From: Puffinus mauretanicus
Lineage: Eukaryota > Chordata > Aves > Procellariiformes > Procellariidae
NCBI GenBank assembly: GCA_023333565.1
Contig: JAJKFH010000374.1
Coordinates: 4,588,001-4,652,000 of the forward strand
Direction of reading: 5' to 3'
DNA length: 64,000 bases
The first letter of the stretch is position 1, and every line of letters starts with the position of its first letter. The notes below the pieces were generated by a model, which saw only the letters and a list, made by a program, of their open reading frames with translations, was not told the origin of the DNA and ran no database searches. Shown in pieces: positions 49,961 through 64,000 of the stretch. Position numbers and translations under genes: made by a program.

Positions 49961-51719
49961 ATAGCAGGAGAAAATAGGAAAGAAGAGCTGCTTGTTTTCC
50001 AGGAGGGATGTCTGGTGGGGGAGAGGTAAAAAGGGCTAAGTGTGAGATCATTGCTGAACTGTGACTGTTTATAACAAAAAAGTGGAAGAGTAAGTGTAGC
50101 AGAATTATATTAAAATACATTACAATGGTCAAGAGAAATTGCACTGAGGTGGTGAAGGTTTAATATAATTTAAGTTTGTTGTTTTTTTCTCTTATTTAAG
50201 TGAATTTAATGTCAGTGAATGCTATCAGAGTAATAACCCTGAGACCCAAATTTTCTCTTAATATGAGCACAGCAGCACAGGCTGCACCGGATCCAGACTC
50301 CCTCTCCCCTCGTCCCCAGCCCACTCCCTGGGGCCAGTAGAGAGGGGAGCATAACCTTCAATTTCCACAGCCCAGAGGGTCCTCATCAACTACACTCAGG
50401 CTCCTCGTCAAGCAGTCAACAAGTGTTTGCAGGCATTATGTTTGTGACACCGGGCACTACCCACTGCAAGTGAGCTGAGTTTCACCAAGTCACATCTCCG
50501 AAATACCTAAAGGCTTATGAAGACTTTCTCAGCCTTCTTGGTTTAGCTTTAACTTTGTCAAACAGTCTTTTCTTACAGAATATTTTGATGAATAAATATT
50601 TTTCAGTAAGATAACAGCCCTGTAAAAGTATTCCCGAGCAACTGCACATCAGATTGTCTGATCTGATTCCTCTTAACAACCCCACAGAAAGAGCAGTCTT
50701 TTCTAATGTCTTTTGAGGAAACTGGACCAAGGTACTCAAGTCTTGTTTTCTGCTTTCGAGGTAGACATCTCAAACCTCAGCCAAAAGCCCATTTTGCCGA
50801 ACAATAATTTTGTCGGAAGTGTAACTTTGCTGTCATTATCCTCTTGGAGCACTTATATCAAAAGACCGTAAGCCCTTCCAAAAACCTATGAACACTGCTG
50901 TACACAAAGTATATTTTTCTATCAAAGTCAGTTCCTCACACTTCCATGAAACTTATAAAATAGAAATCTGGTTGAACAGACAAGCTTGTTATCAGGCCCT
51001 AAATTCCATTTTACAAATTTGGGCTCAGCCACACCAAGAAATAATAACAAACAGTAGCAATGAAGGTCTGCCATCAAAAAAGAATGGATCCAGTTCATAT
51101 AGTTCAGTCCCAGAGATCATGATGTGGAGCATAAGCTACAGGGACAAACCACAAAGGATGAAATCCACTTAAAAATTTCAAAGTCTCTGAGAAAAGAGGC
51201 CAGTATCATCACTGTTCTCATCTGACATATGAGGAAGCAGTGGTATGAAAAAAATGGGGTTCCCGCGTTCTTGCAGTTAGATAACAGCAGAAACAGGTCT
51301 AGACGCAAATCTGTGATCCACAGATTTTGTCCCTATGCTTTACTCCTAGATAAATATGCCATATTCATTTTTATTAACTTTTATTAAGCCGATTCAGTTA
51401 TTCCAAAATTAATATGAAGTAGATTAACATAATTCAGAGGAGGGCAAAGATTTAACCAGGAAGAGATGTTTATCATTAAAGGTATACTTTGCTTTAATAC
51501 ACACATATTTTTATTACTCCTGAATTGATCATAAAAGGATCTACAATCTCATCTTTGCTTGCTATATGACAGATCAAGAATTACTGAGAGAAAGGATTCA
51601 GGAAATAATTGGTAATAAAAGACAAGTCCAAAAAGCTCCCAAGTCTTTGATAGACTATCTATGAACTGAAAGACAGATAAAATGTATCTCAAAATTGTTC
51701 ACTGTTAATTATTCAGCCT
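49961..51719. other. Intergenic, no gene seen
   Basis: No gene, repeat or RNA recognised. Confidence 0.6.
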
Positions 51720-52760
51720 GCTTCAGAATTGTTTTGCTAGGATTCGGGTGTACTGCAAATTCTAAGGTAGCCACCGGATTTACCTGGCACTTTGGTTCCT
51801 GTGATTTATTAGATGCCCATTGTTTTTAGGAGTTAGGATGCAGCTGCAAGGCAATGATTTAGTGCAAATTAAATAGCTCATGTCACACTCATCAAATTAG
51901 CACTGTTCAATACAACATTAGCTACTTGCAGCCATTGTGTTATCTCATTTTAACATAGACAGGTACCCTCTGCATCTTCATACATCTTTTTTATGCTGGG
52001 GATCCTGGAGGGTCATAAATGGCTCTTCCTTTTTGGCAGTCCCAACCCTTACCTGGGAGCGCTGCACTGCCAGGGGTGTTACGCTTCCCACAGGAGCAGA
52101 GCATGGAGCCACACCAACTCCTGCACCGCTGCCAAGGCTGCAGCCAGCACCACGGGAAAGCACAATCAGGCTGCGAGCTGGCAAGCCACCTAAAATAGCT
52201 TGTTAATTAGGTCGCTTCGTCTAACTGGTAATATAAAAATTATTAAATTATTTTAACAGATGCTGTATGCTTTCACATTAAAACTTTTTAGACTGGTTAA
52301 CTTTGCTTTTACATGATAATATCACCAGACCCTAAGAATTATTCAAGATTAACACTGCAAAAGCCTTGGAAAGCACAAAAATGATTGTCATAGGAAACAC
52401 TATAGTTCTGCAGAATAAAATAAGTTTAACATTTTTATTTAATTTCCGTTAATAAACTTGGATGTGGCCAAGCCAGAGAAATAACATTTTGCAGAAATGA
52501 ATTTTATCACTTCTTAAAATGTGGTTTATTTATTTATAACAAATAAGAAATTAAATAAAACGTCTCAAAAAGCCAAACTTTGCATAATTCTTATACCTCT
52601 AAGTACAGGTATTAGCAACAAGAGGAAGAAGAGATGTAAAATTTCTTTTCTTTAGAAAACATTTTTCTGAACATTTTTGTTTCCATAATATGTGACTTAC
52701 ATACACATTTGTACACTATATCCACTGGTTAGTTATTTCCTCTACTTATTATGCTTTAAA
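51720..52760. other. Possible conserved non-coding block
   Basis: AT-rich sequence dense in homeodomain-type TAAT/ATTA cores, with two SOX-like sites (CCATTGTTT at 51818, CCATTGTG at 51932) and few simple repeats. This is the texture of developmental enhancers in gene deserts. The judgement is from pattern only. Confidence 0.2.
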
Positions 52761-55700
52761 CCATTGGTTAAAAATTGTATTTCATATATCCTCCAAGAAA
52801 AAGTGGTTATATGTTAATCTTCTAAAAATTCACGCAGACTTCACTAATGGCATATAAAGACCCTTGCCACCAAAACACATCCTTTATCTCATTTACAAAT
52901 ATTTTGTGCACTGCAAGGTTTAATTGCCATCATTGCTCCATTACTGGAAATCATTTTTCCTTCACATATCAAAGTAAACCACAAAACACTTACGTTCAAG
53001 ATTCAAATTCTCTTATAATTGCTTTAGAATCTAACAGAGCTTTAGTAACAAAAATTATAATTGGTTTCTACCCTTCTTATTTTAAGAAGTCTTGTGTAAG
53101 AAGTTCATAAACAACAATAGCCTCAATACTGCCACACAGACCACTGCCTTGGGTTCATAGAGTCTAAAGCCAGAAAGACCAAATAAGTCATCAGTTCTGC
53201 CTTATATGTGTGTTTGTATGTGTGTGCTTATGTGAGCGTATAAACATAGTATAAAACATATATACAAATATAAACATAAAATGCCACTTTTTGCCCATCA
53301 GCTTGTGCAAGACTAGAACAACTTCTCTAGAAAGGTGCCAGTCCTCATCTGAAGACTGAATGGAGACTCCCTTTGTGTCTGATTAATCTGTTTTCAAGCT
53401 TAATAATCCGTTTTATTTCCAATTTGAATGTGCCTGTTCTTAAGGCCTCTCTCTGCTAAATAAAAGGCCCTTTTTGGCACCTGGTATTTCCTCCTTCGGA
53501 AGATATTTATTCACTCTTTCCAAGCTTTCTCTAAAGCTTTTTTAATAATCCGAACATGCTGACTCTAGCTTTTTCACTGCAGGATGTTTTCTCCTACTTC
53601 CAAACCAATTTTGCAGCTCTTTTCTGTCCCTTTCCACAATTCAGTATTAGGAAAAAATATATTGCATATGAGACTGAGTGTACAGGTCCACTGTCAGTCT
53701 CTTCAGCGTCTTGTCAGAAGATGAAACTACCCCCTCCATTCCAACTCATATTTCACTCTTCATATGTGAAAATAACAAAAGTAGTTGCCATTAAAATATT
53801 CTCCTAGAGGTCTTTAACAATACATTTCATTGCCATGCCATATGCTTTCCCTGTGCTCTGTAGGGTAGGATAATCATGGAAATACAGAACATTAGCAATA
53901 TCCCTATCTTTTGCTCTCTTCCTAATAGCACTCTGCACATGAAGGTTGAACTTTGTTAGAGGATTTTGGAGTATGTTCTGAGTGTTTTTCTAAAACGTCG
54001 TGTGATCCAGATGCTTTGTTCATCACTCTGGGCTAAATGTCTATTGTACAGTCACCTGCGATTGTAAGGCACTGAATTCAATGGTACAGGTGGATGTTTC
54101 CAATTCTGTGTGCCTGTTTACCCATGGTTTCAGCTGAACACAAGTGTTTACCCTAAGCAATTAGCCCTGCCGCAGCCCAAAAGGTGGAGTACTGAAAGCT
54201 AAATCACCAGCTTCAAAACCAGTTGAAGACCAGATTTCATTAACATTTATTTTTATCATCTCCCTTATTACATGTGATGTAACGTAACTATAACATTAAC
54301 ATTCACTGTATATTTTTAAGCACATTTACTGAAACAATTAAAAGTACATCTAACCAGACAACAAGGATGGGCCTCACCATTGCTATAGCAACACAAAAGA
54401 GCAGTAAAAAAGGTGAAAGGCTCTCAGTCTCAATAAATAGCATGAGACAGAAGGGATAAGGCAAAGGATTCGCTATCACCTTACACAAATGAAAGCAGGG
54501 ATGATTTGAGAAGGTGGCAAGAAGGGAGGGAATAGGTTAGTTTAGGACATATATCTAGACTGAGCTGCACTTTCTTCATTCCTCACAGTTACAAGCCCCA
54601 AAAGGCACTGCCTCAAGAAGCAGAGTGGAGAATAACCCTGTGGACTGCACCAGGCTGAGGCTTGCCTCCAACAAGCAGGTTTACAGGCTGCAGCTTCTCT
54701 GTCTCATGCTCCACCTCCACAAATACCTGATTGCTCCTATTATGCCAATGCACTGTGTGTGTTATTGAGAGTTTCTGTCATGCATTACAGCACTTTCAAG
54801 ACACACTGTATGTGGTTAATTCACTGTCAGTCATTTTCAAACATATCATCTGCTCTTGGTCTATCTCTCCAGCCAAAAATCTAAGGTCACAATTGCAGTA
54901 AACCTCCTTGTATTGTTCCTGTAAAGAACTGGGGGGTTTGTTTTCTTAATTGCTTGTGGTTTTTTTCTTTTAAGGCACAAATATTGAGAAAACTTTACAT
55001 AAGGTGAGTCAGAAAACAATAAACCAAAAAGGAAAGTGCAGATTTTATACATAATGTTTTCACATCACTCAGTTTTGAAGAGAAACTGGCAACTGCCCCC
55101 AATTAGAAAAGCAGTTTAGGCTAGCTGTGCTGTATCGTACCCGAGGGGCTACCACAGTGCAGCTAAAGAAACTGTCATGAGGAGCAAGAAATCCATTTTC
55201 ATCCCCTCCTCCCTTGTCCTGACATAAGAGAGTTCTGCTATTGCAGGCTAAAGATTACAGATCATTTCCACATGCACACCTATGTCATACTCTTTCAACA
55301 TTCTCATATGAGCACTGAAGATAAGATAAACTCCATAGCAGTAGAGGTTAAAAACAGACTCAGCCCACTGTAAAACATCACTATAAAGGAACAGAAAAAC
55401 AATAGCTGTACCAAGAACAATAGAAACAGCTAAATTATTGAAAACATTTGGGGCTTGGGACTTGCTTTATGCATAGATCAAATGCAGAACAGACACAACT
55501 GATTCCAGGCATTTTCTTTTTGCTTTACTTCTGACTTACTTGTACCAGGCCACTTTTTCTCCTTGTTATCAGCAGGTTAGCACCCTACCACCACCTGAGG
55601 GCTCAGCACAGTTTACATCAATGTCAAGGGCAAATCAGACTTATCACCATCACCCCATGTGGCCCCTCCATTTAGCCTGCCAACAATTAAGTACTGATGA

Positions 55701-58700
55701 TGACCAGATTCTGTGCAAGCCAAGCATTGTCCCCTAGACCTGACGGGAGGCCAATACCTAATATCACATGGGCGATTGCAGATAAATAACAACACCCATT
55801 ATTTTAAGTTCCTGTATGCCTCACCCAAACCCTGGCTGTATTATTGGCCAAGTTATTGCCCCTCTTACCTTCCACTGCTGAGTTCTGCAAAGTAGATCAG
55901 CAATTGTATTAAAGGCATCCTAGGGACAGACATTTGGTTCATTGCTGCCAACAATCCAATGATATTAATCTTGTAGCTGTATCTTGTAGCTGTACTCATG
56001 TATCTGTAGATATTCATCTACAAGACGGATCCTCCACCACTTGACTGAGGCAGCAACTTAAATCAGGACGCTGAAAATCATCAAGATCACCTTAACTACC
56101 ACAGTACTGCAGATGAACATATCTTTCAGTCTCTGTTATTCAATGCTCTAAGACTCTCTGGAAGGGAGCCATCAAATGAAAATTGGGTCAGTGGCCTGGT
56201 GTTAGAGTGATTATTATGCAAGTTTGAGAGTTAAAGTCCACTCCTCCTCCAATGGTATTTCAAATCTTTATGTTTAAGGTTACACTACTACTCACTGAAC
56301 TATCATACGCCACCTAACATCAAAGTATACTTCATCTTTGCTGAACATACTACGTAATAATAACTTAGACTAAAGCTGGGGTCTTAGATGCGTCTATTAC
56401 TAAGTTCAACTGGACTTAACTATAGCCTATAAAAAGTGTATTTGGGGATTTTACAGAGTTATGAGGAAGAACAATTCACATTCATCAAACATATAAACAC
56501 TGTCACCATTTTAGAAGTTTAAGCAGGTTGAAAAACAAAAGGGAAAATGATGGTTCACAAATAATTTGCTGGCTGAGGGAAAAGTAATGAATAATTTACT
56601 TGACAAACATGATCACATAATAGAAAACATATTCATAAATCTTCTTAATTGATGGGGAAAATAATTGAATAAACTCTGCAAAAAGAATGTGACAAATTAG
56701 AATGAAAATCCCCAGTCTGGTTTAAAGCTTTGTTAAGGCAAGACCATTATAGCAGAAAATTCAACAATCTGGGGTAAGGACCACAAAAATATAGAATCAC
56801 ATTCCTTTGTTTCCCCTTTTGTTATTGGTAGGACCATGAGGTGTTCAATGTTTCATTGACTGATCGCACAGATTTGATAACACAAGGCATTAGCAGGTTT
56901 TCACAAAGTGCTGTGAGATAAAACCCTTCAGTCACCCTTCCAGCTGTCTAGCAGGAGCAAGCTCTCACCTCCCAGCTCTGCAGTGGAAGTAAGTGGCACC
57001 CCAAAGGGCTCATGCCCTTCTGCCAGCTTGAATTCTGCCAGCAGCATGCTGCTAGTGGTAATAATTTCAATATGCTTGGTGAAGTGGCCAAGGAAAGGGA
57101 TATTTCTGGCTTGGCTGGCCACTGGGTCTGCTGTACTTCTTACCAAGTTTGAGAGCCAGGTGGCCATGGGGAGGTGATGGGCTGTTGCACAGCCTGACTA
57201 TTTTTGCTTGGGTGCTTTTCTGTACAAATCCTTCATATCTTAGTCAAGGAATAGGACAGGACCCCAAGCCAAGCAAGGCTTTGAGCTCTACCTGGCTATG
57301 CTTCTGCTCCCTGGTCCTCTCAGCGATACCTCAGTCATTGATATGCTGGAAAAGCCTTGTTTTTTCATTAAATGTCTGCATACTTCCTCCTTCCCTGTTC
57401 TTGCCTCTCCCACTTCCCTTCCCCATGTGCACTTTGGGAACATCTCCTCTGTGCACAGTCAGAGAAGGCACTATGTCTCTTCCCTTCTTCCAGCAGGTCC
57501 CACAAGAGCCGGCAAGACAGGGCAAACACCAAACTTCTCTGCAGCTGAGGCCCCAAAGGTATGTAACATTCAGTCTAGTGCTATGCATAAAATGGCTAGA
57601 TCCAGTAGATATTGCCAATCCCATGCTTTTCAGTGAAGTGGTTTGCAAAGACCAAGTTTCAGTTCAGAACGGAAGCAAACTTGCAGTGGAACAACCTACG
57701 CTGTCCTGCTCCTGAAGGAGGAAGGCTTTGAATGGTACATTGATTCAGGATTGTGTCTGGCTTCCAGCAACACTGCTCTATGATTCAGGCTAGCTCAGGT
57801 GCCCCTAATATAACACTGAACTCTCTGCATAAACATGGGGCAGCTAAAGCTGGAAAAGTTTGCTGTTTCTAAGCAGTTCCTAGCAAGTAGCTAGTCTGAG
57901 CTCTGCTCCACCAGTCTCCAGGTGGATTGAGATGGAATACATTTTATTAGCCCCCTCTTTTCTGTTGCATCTCTGTTCACCTAAGTATTGATGAAGCCTT
58001 GCCTTGTCTGGCTGGGAATATGTGAAGAAATGCAAAAGTCCTGAGGCAGTGCCAGCAGCAATTGTATTTCATAAGAAAACAGTGTCTTCAGCTTTGCAGA
58101 CTGAGTATACTGGTGCATGAGTTTGCTTTTGATGCACTCACAGACACCCCCCACACACACAGACTACATGGTTCCATAGCCTTTACTCTTTGTTACTGCT
58201 GTAGGTAAATAATAATCAGTTTTTAAATTGTTGAAGTATATGTTTATCTGCAATGGATTTCTATGGTTCCAAAGGATCTATTCATTTTTACTGGATAAAG
58301 CACAGCATCAGCACATATGTCCTTTATCAAACAATTCTTTCATCTCTCTCCTTTTATATTTCTCATTTAATTAATAATCTCATTTCTCAGTTCGCTGCCA
58401 CTATTTTTCAGTGACCTCTATTCAAAATCACATCCAATATCTACTTTGTCCTATTTTGCACAGACTAAAAGAATCCCCCTTAAAGTATGTCTGAATCCTT
58501 TCTGATTGCTGTTTCCTAGTCTAAAATTTTGGAGGGGGTGAAAGAGGGAAGCAAAAGTGGTTTAATCTATGTAGAAGAGACTGTTTTATCTATATCCTTT
58601 GGAATGTGACATCGTATGACCCAAGGGAGTGTATGCTCTGAGAGACAGAGAACATGCACAGGTCCAGCAGAGGACACAAACACAATAGTTCATGGTGCTC

Positions 58701-61700
58701 TGCACCTGCTGAGTGCATTTAAGTCAATGCAGGGAGGTTTCAAAAGTATTTTGCACTGACAAATGCAGCAGTAAAATTGTCAGACATCTCATAGGGAGAA
58801 AAGTTGGGTGAGCTTTTATGACTTTGAAAATCTTACTCTTAATCTCTTAATGTCTCAGTTACCGACTAATAAAACAGGATACCTCTGTTTGATTATCAGT
58901 TCATGATGCTAATAGAAGTTTTATTACTAATTTCAAAGAGAGCAATGTTAGATGAAATTAATCCCATTTTAGTTACGTCATTAGAGATGCCAGGCTTCAG
59001 CAGCTTTTACTGATCTTGCACTGAGCAGCTAGATATCTGGAATCTCTAAATATTGGCCCCAGGCCAGAAAAACATGTAAGCATGTAGAGGCATTCCATCC
59101 CTTAATTAAAATTACTTACATGTTGAAAGTTTGTCACATGCTAAAATTCCAGTCTTAGGATTTTTTTCACTGGGTCAGCCTAGACGTCAGTGTTGGATTA
59201 TTCTAGCTTCTATAAGGTATGGTGCATTGTAATTGTTGTCATCCTGTTTCTGATTTACAAAAGATTTTGCACCTAGTGATCTGTGTTAAAATAACAGTAA
59301 ATATTGTCTTTCTGTATGATGCCTGAGTGTTTCAGCCACATCAGAAAACATCTGAAAGCATCCAAGCCTGTGTTTAGATGCTTCTCCCTCTCCAAGTTCC
59401 ACTGAAGCTTAGACAGGAGCCAGGAGTCTATTTGTCCTGGCTGGAAACTTTCACCAGTTTCTTGTAAACCTGATGTAAAACCAGCATTCTAAACACTTTT
59501 TTAAGTACCTAGAGTATATTGTGCTCACAATGGAGGCACTGCAAGATGTTAGGTACCTGATGGCTGAGGAGTACTGAACAGTTCTCTGTCTCTCTTAGGA
59601 GCCAACGCAGGAGGCTGAAATACTGCACAGAGGGACCTCAGGGACCTCTAGAGGTAGGCAGCAAGTCTGAGGAGAACAAGAAGACCTGAAGACTTAAAGA
59701 TAGCTGTTGAAGACTTAAAGATAACTTCTAGCCTCTGCTCTTTTCCCTACTGGTGAAGTATCCCATACGGCTCTGTAGCTCTCCATTTTCTGGGCAATGG
59801 GAAAATCCCAGGTCTAGGGGACGCGTCCCGGGGCAAAATACAGAAATACCAGCTTCTACACCAAGGAAGCATAGGTCCAGGCAGACATGTTAGTACTGCC
59901 TCAGCATTGGCCCTAAACACAGTGATGTCTGAAGTGCAGGCAGGTCTCTGAGCTCAGGTGTAACATATAACATCTGCCAGATATCTATGGGCCGCTCCTG
60001 AGATGGTGAGGTGTTCCCAGACTCTCTATCAAGGAGGAGCAAGCTGCGGAGACATCTCAGGAACATCACACTGGGGCAACTGGACCCAGCAAAACTAGCA
60101 CTGGCAGGGACTATTGCTGGAAGTAAGCTGTCTCCATGAACAGCCATTATGGTGTGTCCACACCCAAGCTTCAAAGTCCAATAGTTAGTACAGAGACACA
60201 CACGTTGGTTCAACGAGGAAATGATGTGTCCGGCAAAGTTCAAACATCCTGACCTAATGACCTATGGTAGCCACAAGCAGGCTGGGCAAAGGACCACCTC
60301 TGACGTTTCTGCAGAAGTTGTTACTCCACCACCTAAATAAATCAAAACAGCTTGCTGAGAGCCGGCTCTGTGCTAATCATAAAAATCCTGCCAGTTGGGT
60401 TTTGCATTGGGGTGAGACTCAGTATCCCACTGGCTGTTTGATTTTCTTATTAAAATTGTAAAGTTCTGTACTGTGTTGTTTTTGATTTTGTAGATGGAGA
60501 ATGTTAGCCTAATTAATGTTACTGCAAAGAACGTTAAGGTTATTAGTATTCAAGCTTCCTGGCATAAAATGAGCATAAATTTGGATAAGGAAGAAATCTT
60601 ATGGCATAGAGAGATACAATTATTTATATTAGGGAAATTTTACACCTTCTGATGAAGCATTCAGCTCCAGCTGCTGTCAAAGTCTAAATGGGCTGAGGTT
60701 ATGTTACAGCATGGCTGGTTTTACTTCCTTTGCTAACAATTTATCCTCTCATCAGACATCCACTTAAACAAGCTCAATTTTTACACTCTTAGCAAACAAT
60801 AGCAATCTAACATGTAAAAGATCCTATCCAGGTATTATGGTTCATTACAAAAATGGTTAATGCCTGAAATGCAAAAGAAGAAGTGATTAGTAAACTAAAA
60901 GCTGTTAATGGAAAGCCCTGAGCAGAGATCTTGACTGAGATCAGATTCCATTTAAAAACAAAAAGCCGCAATAATTCCTTCCCACACACTCAAGATGAAT
61001 TCGAGAAATAAAGGTATCACAACAGGGGTACATTTAAATTGGACTGGCTTTTGAATGTGCACAGAATACCAAGACAGTGGTGGCACTAGATGAAAGAGCT
61101 ACACTACTGAGAACAAACACACACATAAGAAAGCGCTTACAAAATTACATCATGCGCTTGGACGGAGCTACACTCTCATTCTGTGCTTTCAGCAAAGGGC
61201 AGAAGCACAGCCCTGTTGGGCTGGGTATACTATTGAAGACAAACCACGGAAAACTTTGTGGCAGAGTTCAACCCTTTCATCCCACCCTAGCCCAGTTTCT
61301 CAGTGTAATACGAGAGATCACAAACCCCCCTTCCTAGACAGTCTGGTCTGGATGCAGCCCTACTTGTGAATTACCTGATTTTAACCGTGTTACTACTACC
61401 TCAAGAAGAATACACTGAGAAGTTCTCCCTTGTTTTCAGATGGTTTATACCCGTGATGGCTTAATCACTAGTTGACCTGAGGTGCTTTCCATAAAATATG
61501 TCATTTCTCGTGTCACGCTTCCAACGTGTGCAGTTCTAAGACCTAAATTCTCATTTCTGGTCAGATGCAGACAGTCTTCCCAAACACTTGCCTGCTCCCT
61601 GTAGCAGACAGTCACTATACCTCACCCCGGAGGGAAGTAATGCAGTTTAGAAAAAACTTAGAAAACTTTTTTTATCTATTTACATGAGAAGTGCGATAAA

Positions 61701-64000
61701 AACACAGAACTGCTTTTAACATTATAGAACTGCTACCAACACGTGATTAACTTCTCTCGTGTTCTTTATTTCAAACACCCTTGAACACAGGCACGTATCT
61801 CAGGTGACCCTGAATTTGTGTGTGCAACAGTAAACCCAAATAGTCTGATGAAGTAGAAATCTGGGCCTGCATTCTCTCCTGCGTTTCTCAAGTTTCCCCC
61901 ACTGTCCTCATACTCGCCAGTCATCTGCAAATTTCAGCAGTTTGAAATGGCATGCTTCTTTGGATCACTTATACCCAAGGTAAAGGTAAGTGTGGTCCTC
62001 AGCTTGCTGCCTTTTCCTAACTCTTAACTGTTATCTTTCACTGATATCCCCTGTGTCCTATCAGTCTCCAAGCTAATCTTTAATCCATTTCCTAACCCTT
62101 ATGTCAAGCTCACTGACTTACCTGATCAATCTTTTTTCCCCTCTATTTATTTTTCTTTGTTGTACCCTTAGCAAGCTACATAAATATCTTGCACATTTCA
62201 CCCTTGTCTCCTCATTCAGTAAGGTATTTAGAGGACCTGGGATCTCAAGTGCATATGCCATACCTGGACTTTTTCCTTTTTTTTTTTCCTAGTAAAGCTC
62301 TTTTTCCAAGCTGTTATTAAATTGTACCTGAGATAAGTATTTTTATCTTGTGTTTTCAACCAGGGACTCAAAATCAGGCTTCTGACTCTGCTGCTTACTT
62401 TGTGTGTGACCTTTGACAAGTCAGCCAGGCACTCTGCTTCAGTTTGTCATTTTGTACAATAAAAATAGTGACCACAGTTTTCAGAATTAGTGGAATTAAA
62501 TACCCAGCTTCATACATCTTTTAAAGAAACCCTCAGTATTTAGAAGAGAGGAGGGCAGCTCATTCTGAATATAAGACTCGTTGAGATGCTGCAGATTGAT
62601 TTCACTGGGAAATTAAGAGTCTACATAAGAGATCAGAGTCAAGATAATTTCTTGTACCTAAGCTCAAGTTCTGTATTGTTTTGCTCACCATATAGATGGG
62701 GTAATTGAAGCACAGTGACTGATTTCCCACAAGCCATGTAAGAGGACTTTGGGAGAGAGAAGTAAGTTCCAATTTGGAAAATTTCACATTCATCAGATTA
62801 TTTTTCCTAGTAAAATTTATATTTTCCTGACAAACACTATGCAAAATGCCAAGAGTTGAGTCAGAGTTGCCAGCCTTGACCCAGATTATTTCTTTGACAT
62901 TGATGAAAAATTAGAAATCTTATGCTCCTAAAATGGCTATACCTTTTTGGCATCATTAAGCCTGTGAATCGCACTTCTCTGTGAATAAGGAGCATATAGT
63001 CATTGAAACAATACACTCTTTAACATGGGTGTAAATGTTAGCATAAAGAATTCCTGCAGCTTCTCAGCAGTAACAACACTGACTGTCACAACTGTGATTT
63101 ATAATGTTCTGAAACAGGCAGCTTGGGCCCCTATATACATTTGTGTATTTATATTGCATATTTATTGCATATTTACAATATATTTGAACTATTGTGTATT
63201 TACAAATTGTACTAACCATTTAGCATCGTCTTCATATTTCTTTCAGATCAACTCACAATTTGGCATTATTTTAGGCATTTTACGACTTTGCTCTTGGCAG
63301 TTTCTCATACAGAGAGAATTTCAAAAAAGTCATATTCTTTTCAGATGAACTCCTTCTAGTAGTCTGTTTTTAAAGCTGCCTTGGGTTTGAGTGCCTGCCC
63401 CATGAGGCAAAGTCACTGTTGTATTTGAGTAACAAACTTTTTTGTAGCCAGGCTCCTTCTCCATATGCAGAAGGGATCATGCACTGCACAGAGCCCATTT
63501 ATTGCATTGCCATTGACCATCAGCTCCAAGGTGAGAGGCAGCACTAAAGCCCCAGGTGGAGGAGAGAGGAAGAGAGAGAGCAAGACCTGCATGAGGCCAC
63601 TTATCAAACTGCATCAAAGCAGAAGGAAGTCTCAAGAGTTCCTCCAGGGAAATGTCTACCTGCCTCTCTGCATTGCCTGTCTTCTATGTCCCAAAGTCTG
63701 ACCTAAAGAGCAGCTTCAGATAGAGACGAATCATTGGCTGTGAGCCCGAATCAGAGAGATTGTTTTCAGAGGCGGTAGGAAGCATCCAGCAAAATAATGG
63801 TGCTCTGATAAGCAGCTTGTTCTGTGGGAGAGAGAAAAATCCTGATGCTTTTCCTCTCTGTTATTTTTTTCACTGACCTCCAAAGCTTCAGGGCTGTCAG
63901 TGCTGCCCTTCCCTCATGGCATGTCATCACTGAGAGTCCTCCAGCTAGGAGAGCAGGCAGCATTGTCCATCAATGCCACTCACAGAATCAACAACAGGGA
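52761..64000. other. Intergenic, no gene seen
   Basis: About 11 kb without recognisable exons, RNA genes or transposons. Minor structures are a GT/AT-rich stretch (53200-53280), a 21-base-period duplication (59687-59723) and a 12-bp palindrome GGGACGCGTCCC (59818-59829). The longest open frame, 188 codons at 57149-57715, has no domain I can recognise. Confidence 0.6.
59687..59723. repeat. Short tandem duplication, period 21
   Basis: TGAAGACTTAAAGATA occurs at 59687-59702 and 59708-59723, separated by GCTGT. Confidence 0.9.

Noticed and set aside
57149..57715. 188-codon open frame, the longest downstream of NRXN3
   Set aside because: No domain or repeat signature I know, and comparable frames overlap it on both strands. 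Local GC content lowers stop frequency. A search against bird proteomes would settle it.
1..64000. tRNA, rRNA, CRISPR arrays, insertion sequences, bacterial promoters
   Set aside because: None seen. The window is vertebrate genomic DNA, and no cloverleaf, spaced direct repeats or bacterial gene organisation was found by eye.

Overview
This is vertebrate nuclear DNA, almost certainly from a bird. It is AT-rich and mostly non-coding, it has no operons or bacterial signals, and its recognisable transposons are three old minus-strand CR1 non-LTR retrotransposon fragments with the typical avian 3' end and reverse-transcriptase remnants. The one gene I can name is neurexin-3 (NRXN3), on the + strand, of which only the 3' end lies here.

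Layout. From 1 to 26158 I see intron of NRXN3; the upstream exons lie outside the window. At 26159-26268 there is a short alternative terminal exon at splice site 5 (SS5/AS5). It ends the protein in a 36-residue tail with the architecture of a GPI-attachment signal and is followed by a 3'UTR-like tract. After about 7.3 kb of further intron, the canonical last exon (34077-35002) encodes the SS5 stalk, the transmembrane helix and the cytoplasmic tail ending in the PDZ ligand EYYV. Its 3'UTR of about 2.7 kb runs to a poly(A) signal at 37649. From about 37.7 kb to the end I see no gene, only CR1 relics, simple repeats and some possible conserved non-coding elements.

How the parts work together. 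One upstream donor can join either the short exon (predicted membrane-tethered by GPI, or secreted, with no cytoplasmic tail) or one of three in-phase acceptors in the last exon (34077, 34380, 34701). Those give transmembrane neurexin-3 with a long, medium or short stalk. All four acceptors break the codon after its first base, so every choice keeps the frame. The window therefore holds the whole choice of how this synaptic adhesion protein is anchored and how long its stalk is.

Less certain observations are an additional phase-1 terminal-exon candidate at 4116, two AG|GT ratchet-like sites (11762, 18008) suggestive of recursive splicing, a perfect 53-bp direct repeat spaced 2.0 kb apart, an intronic 20-bp-stem hairpin at 6252, a UG-repeat in the NRXN3 3'UTR, and a Z-DNA-prone tract next to RFX/octamer-like motifs at 49.7-49.9 kb.
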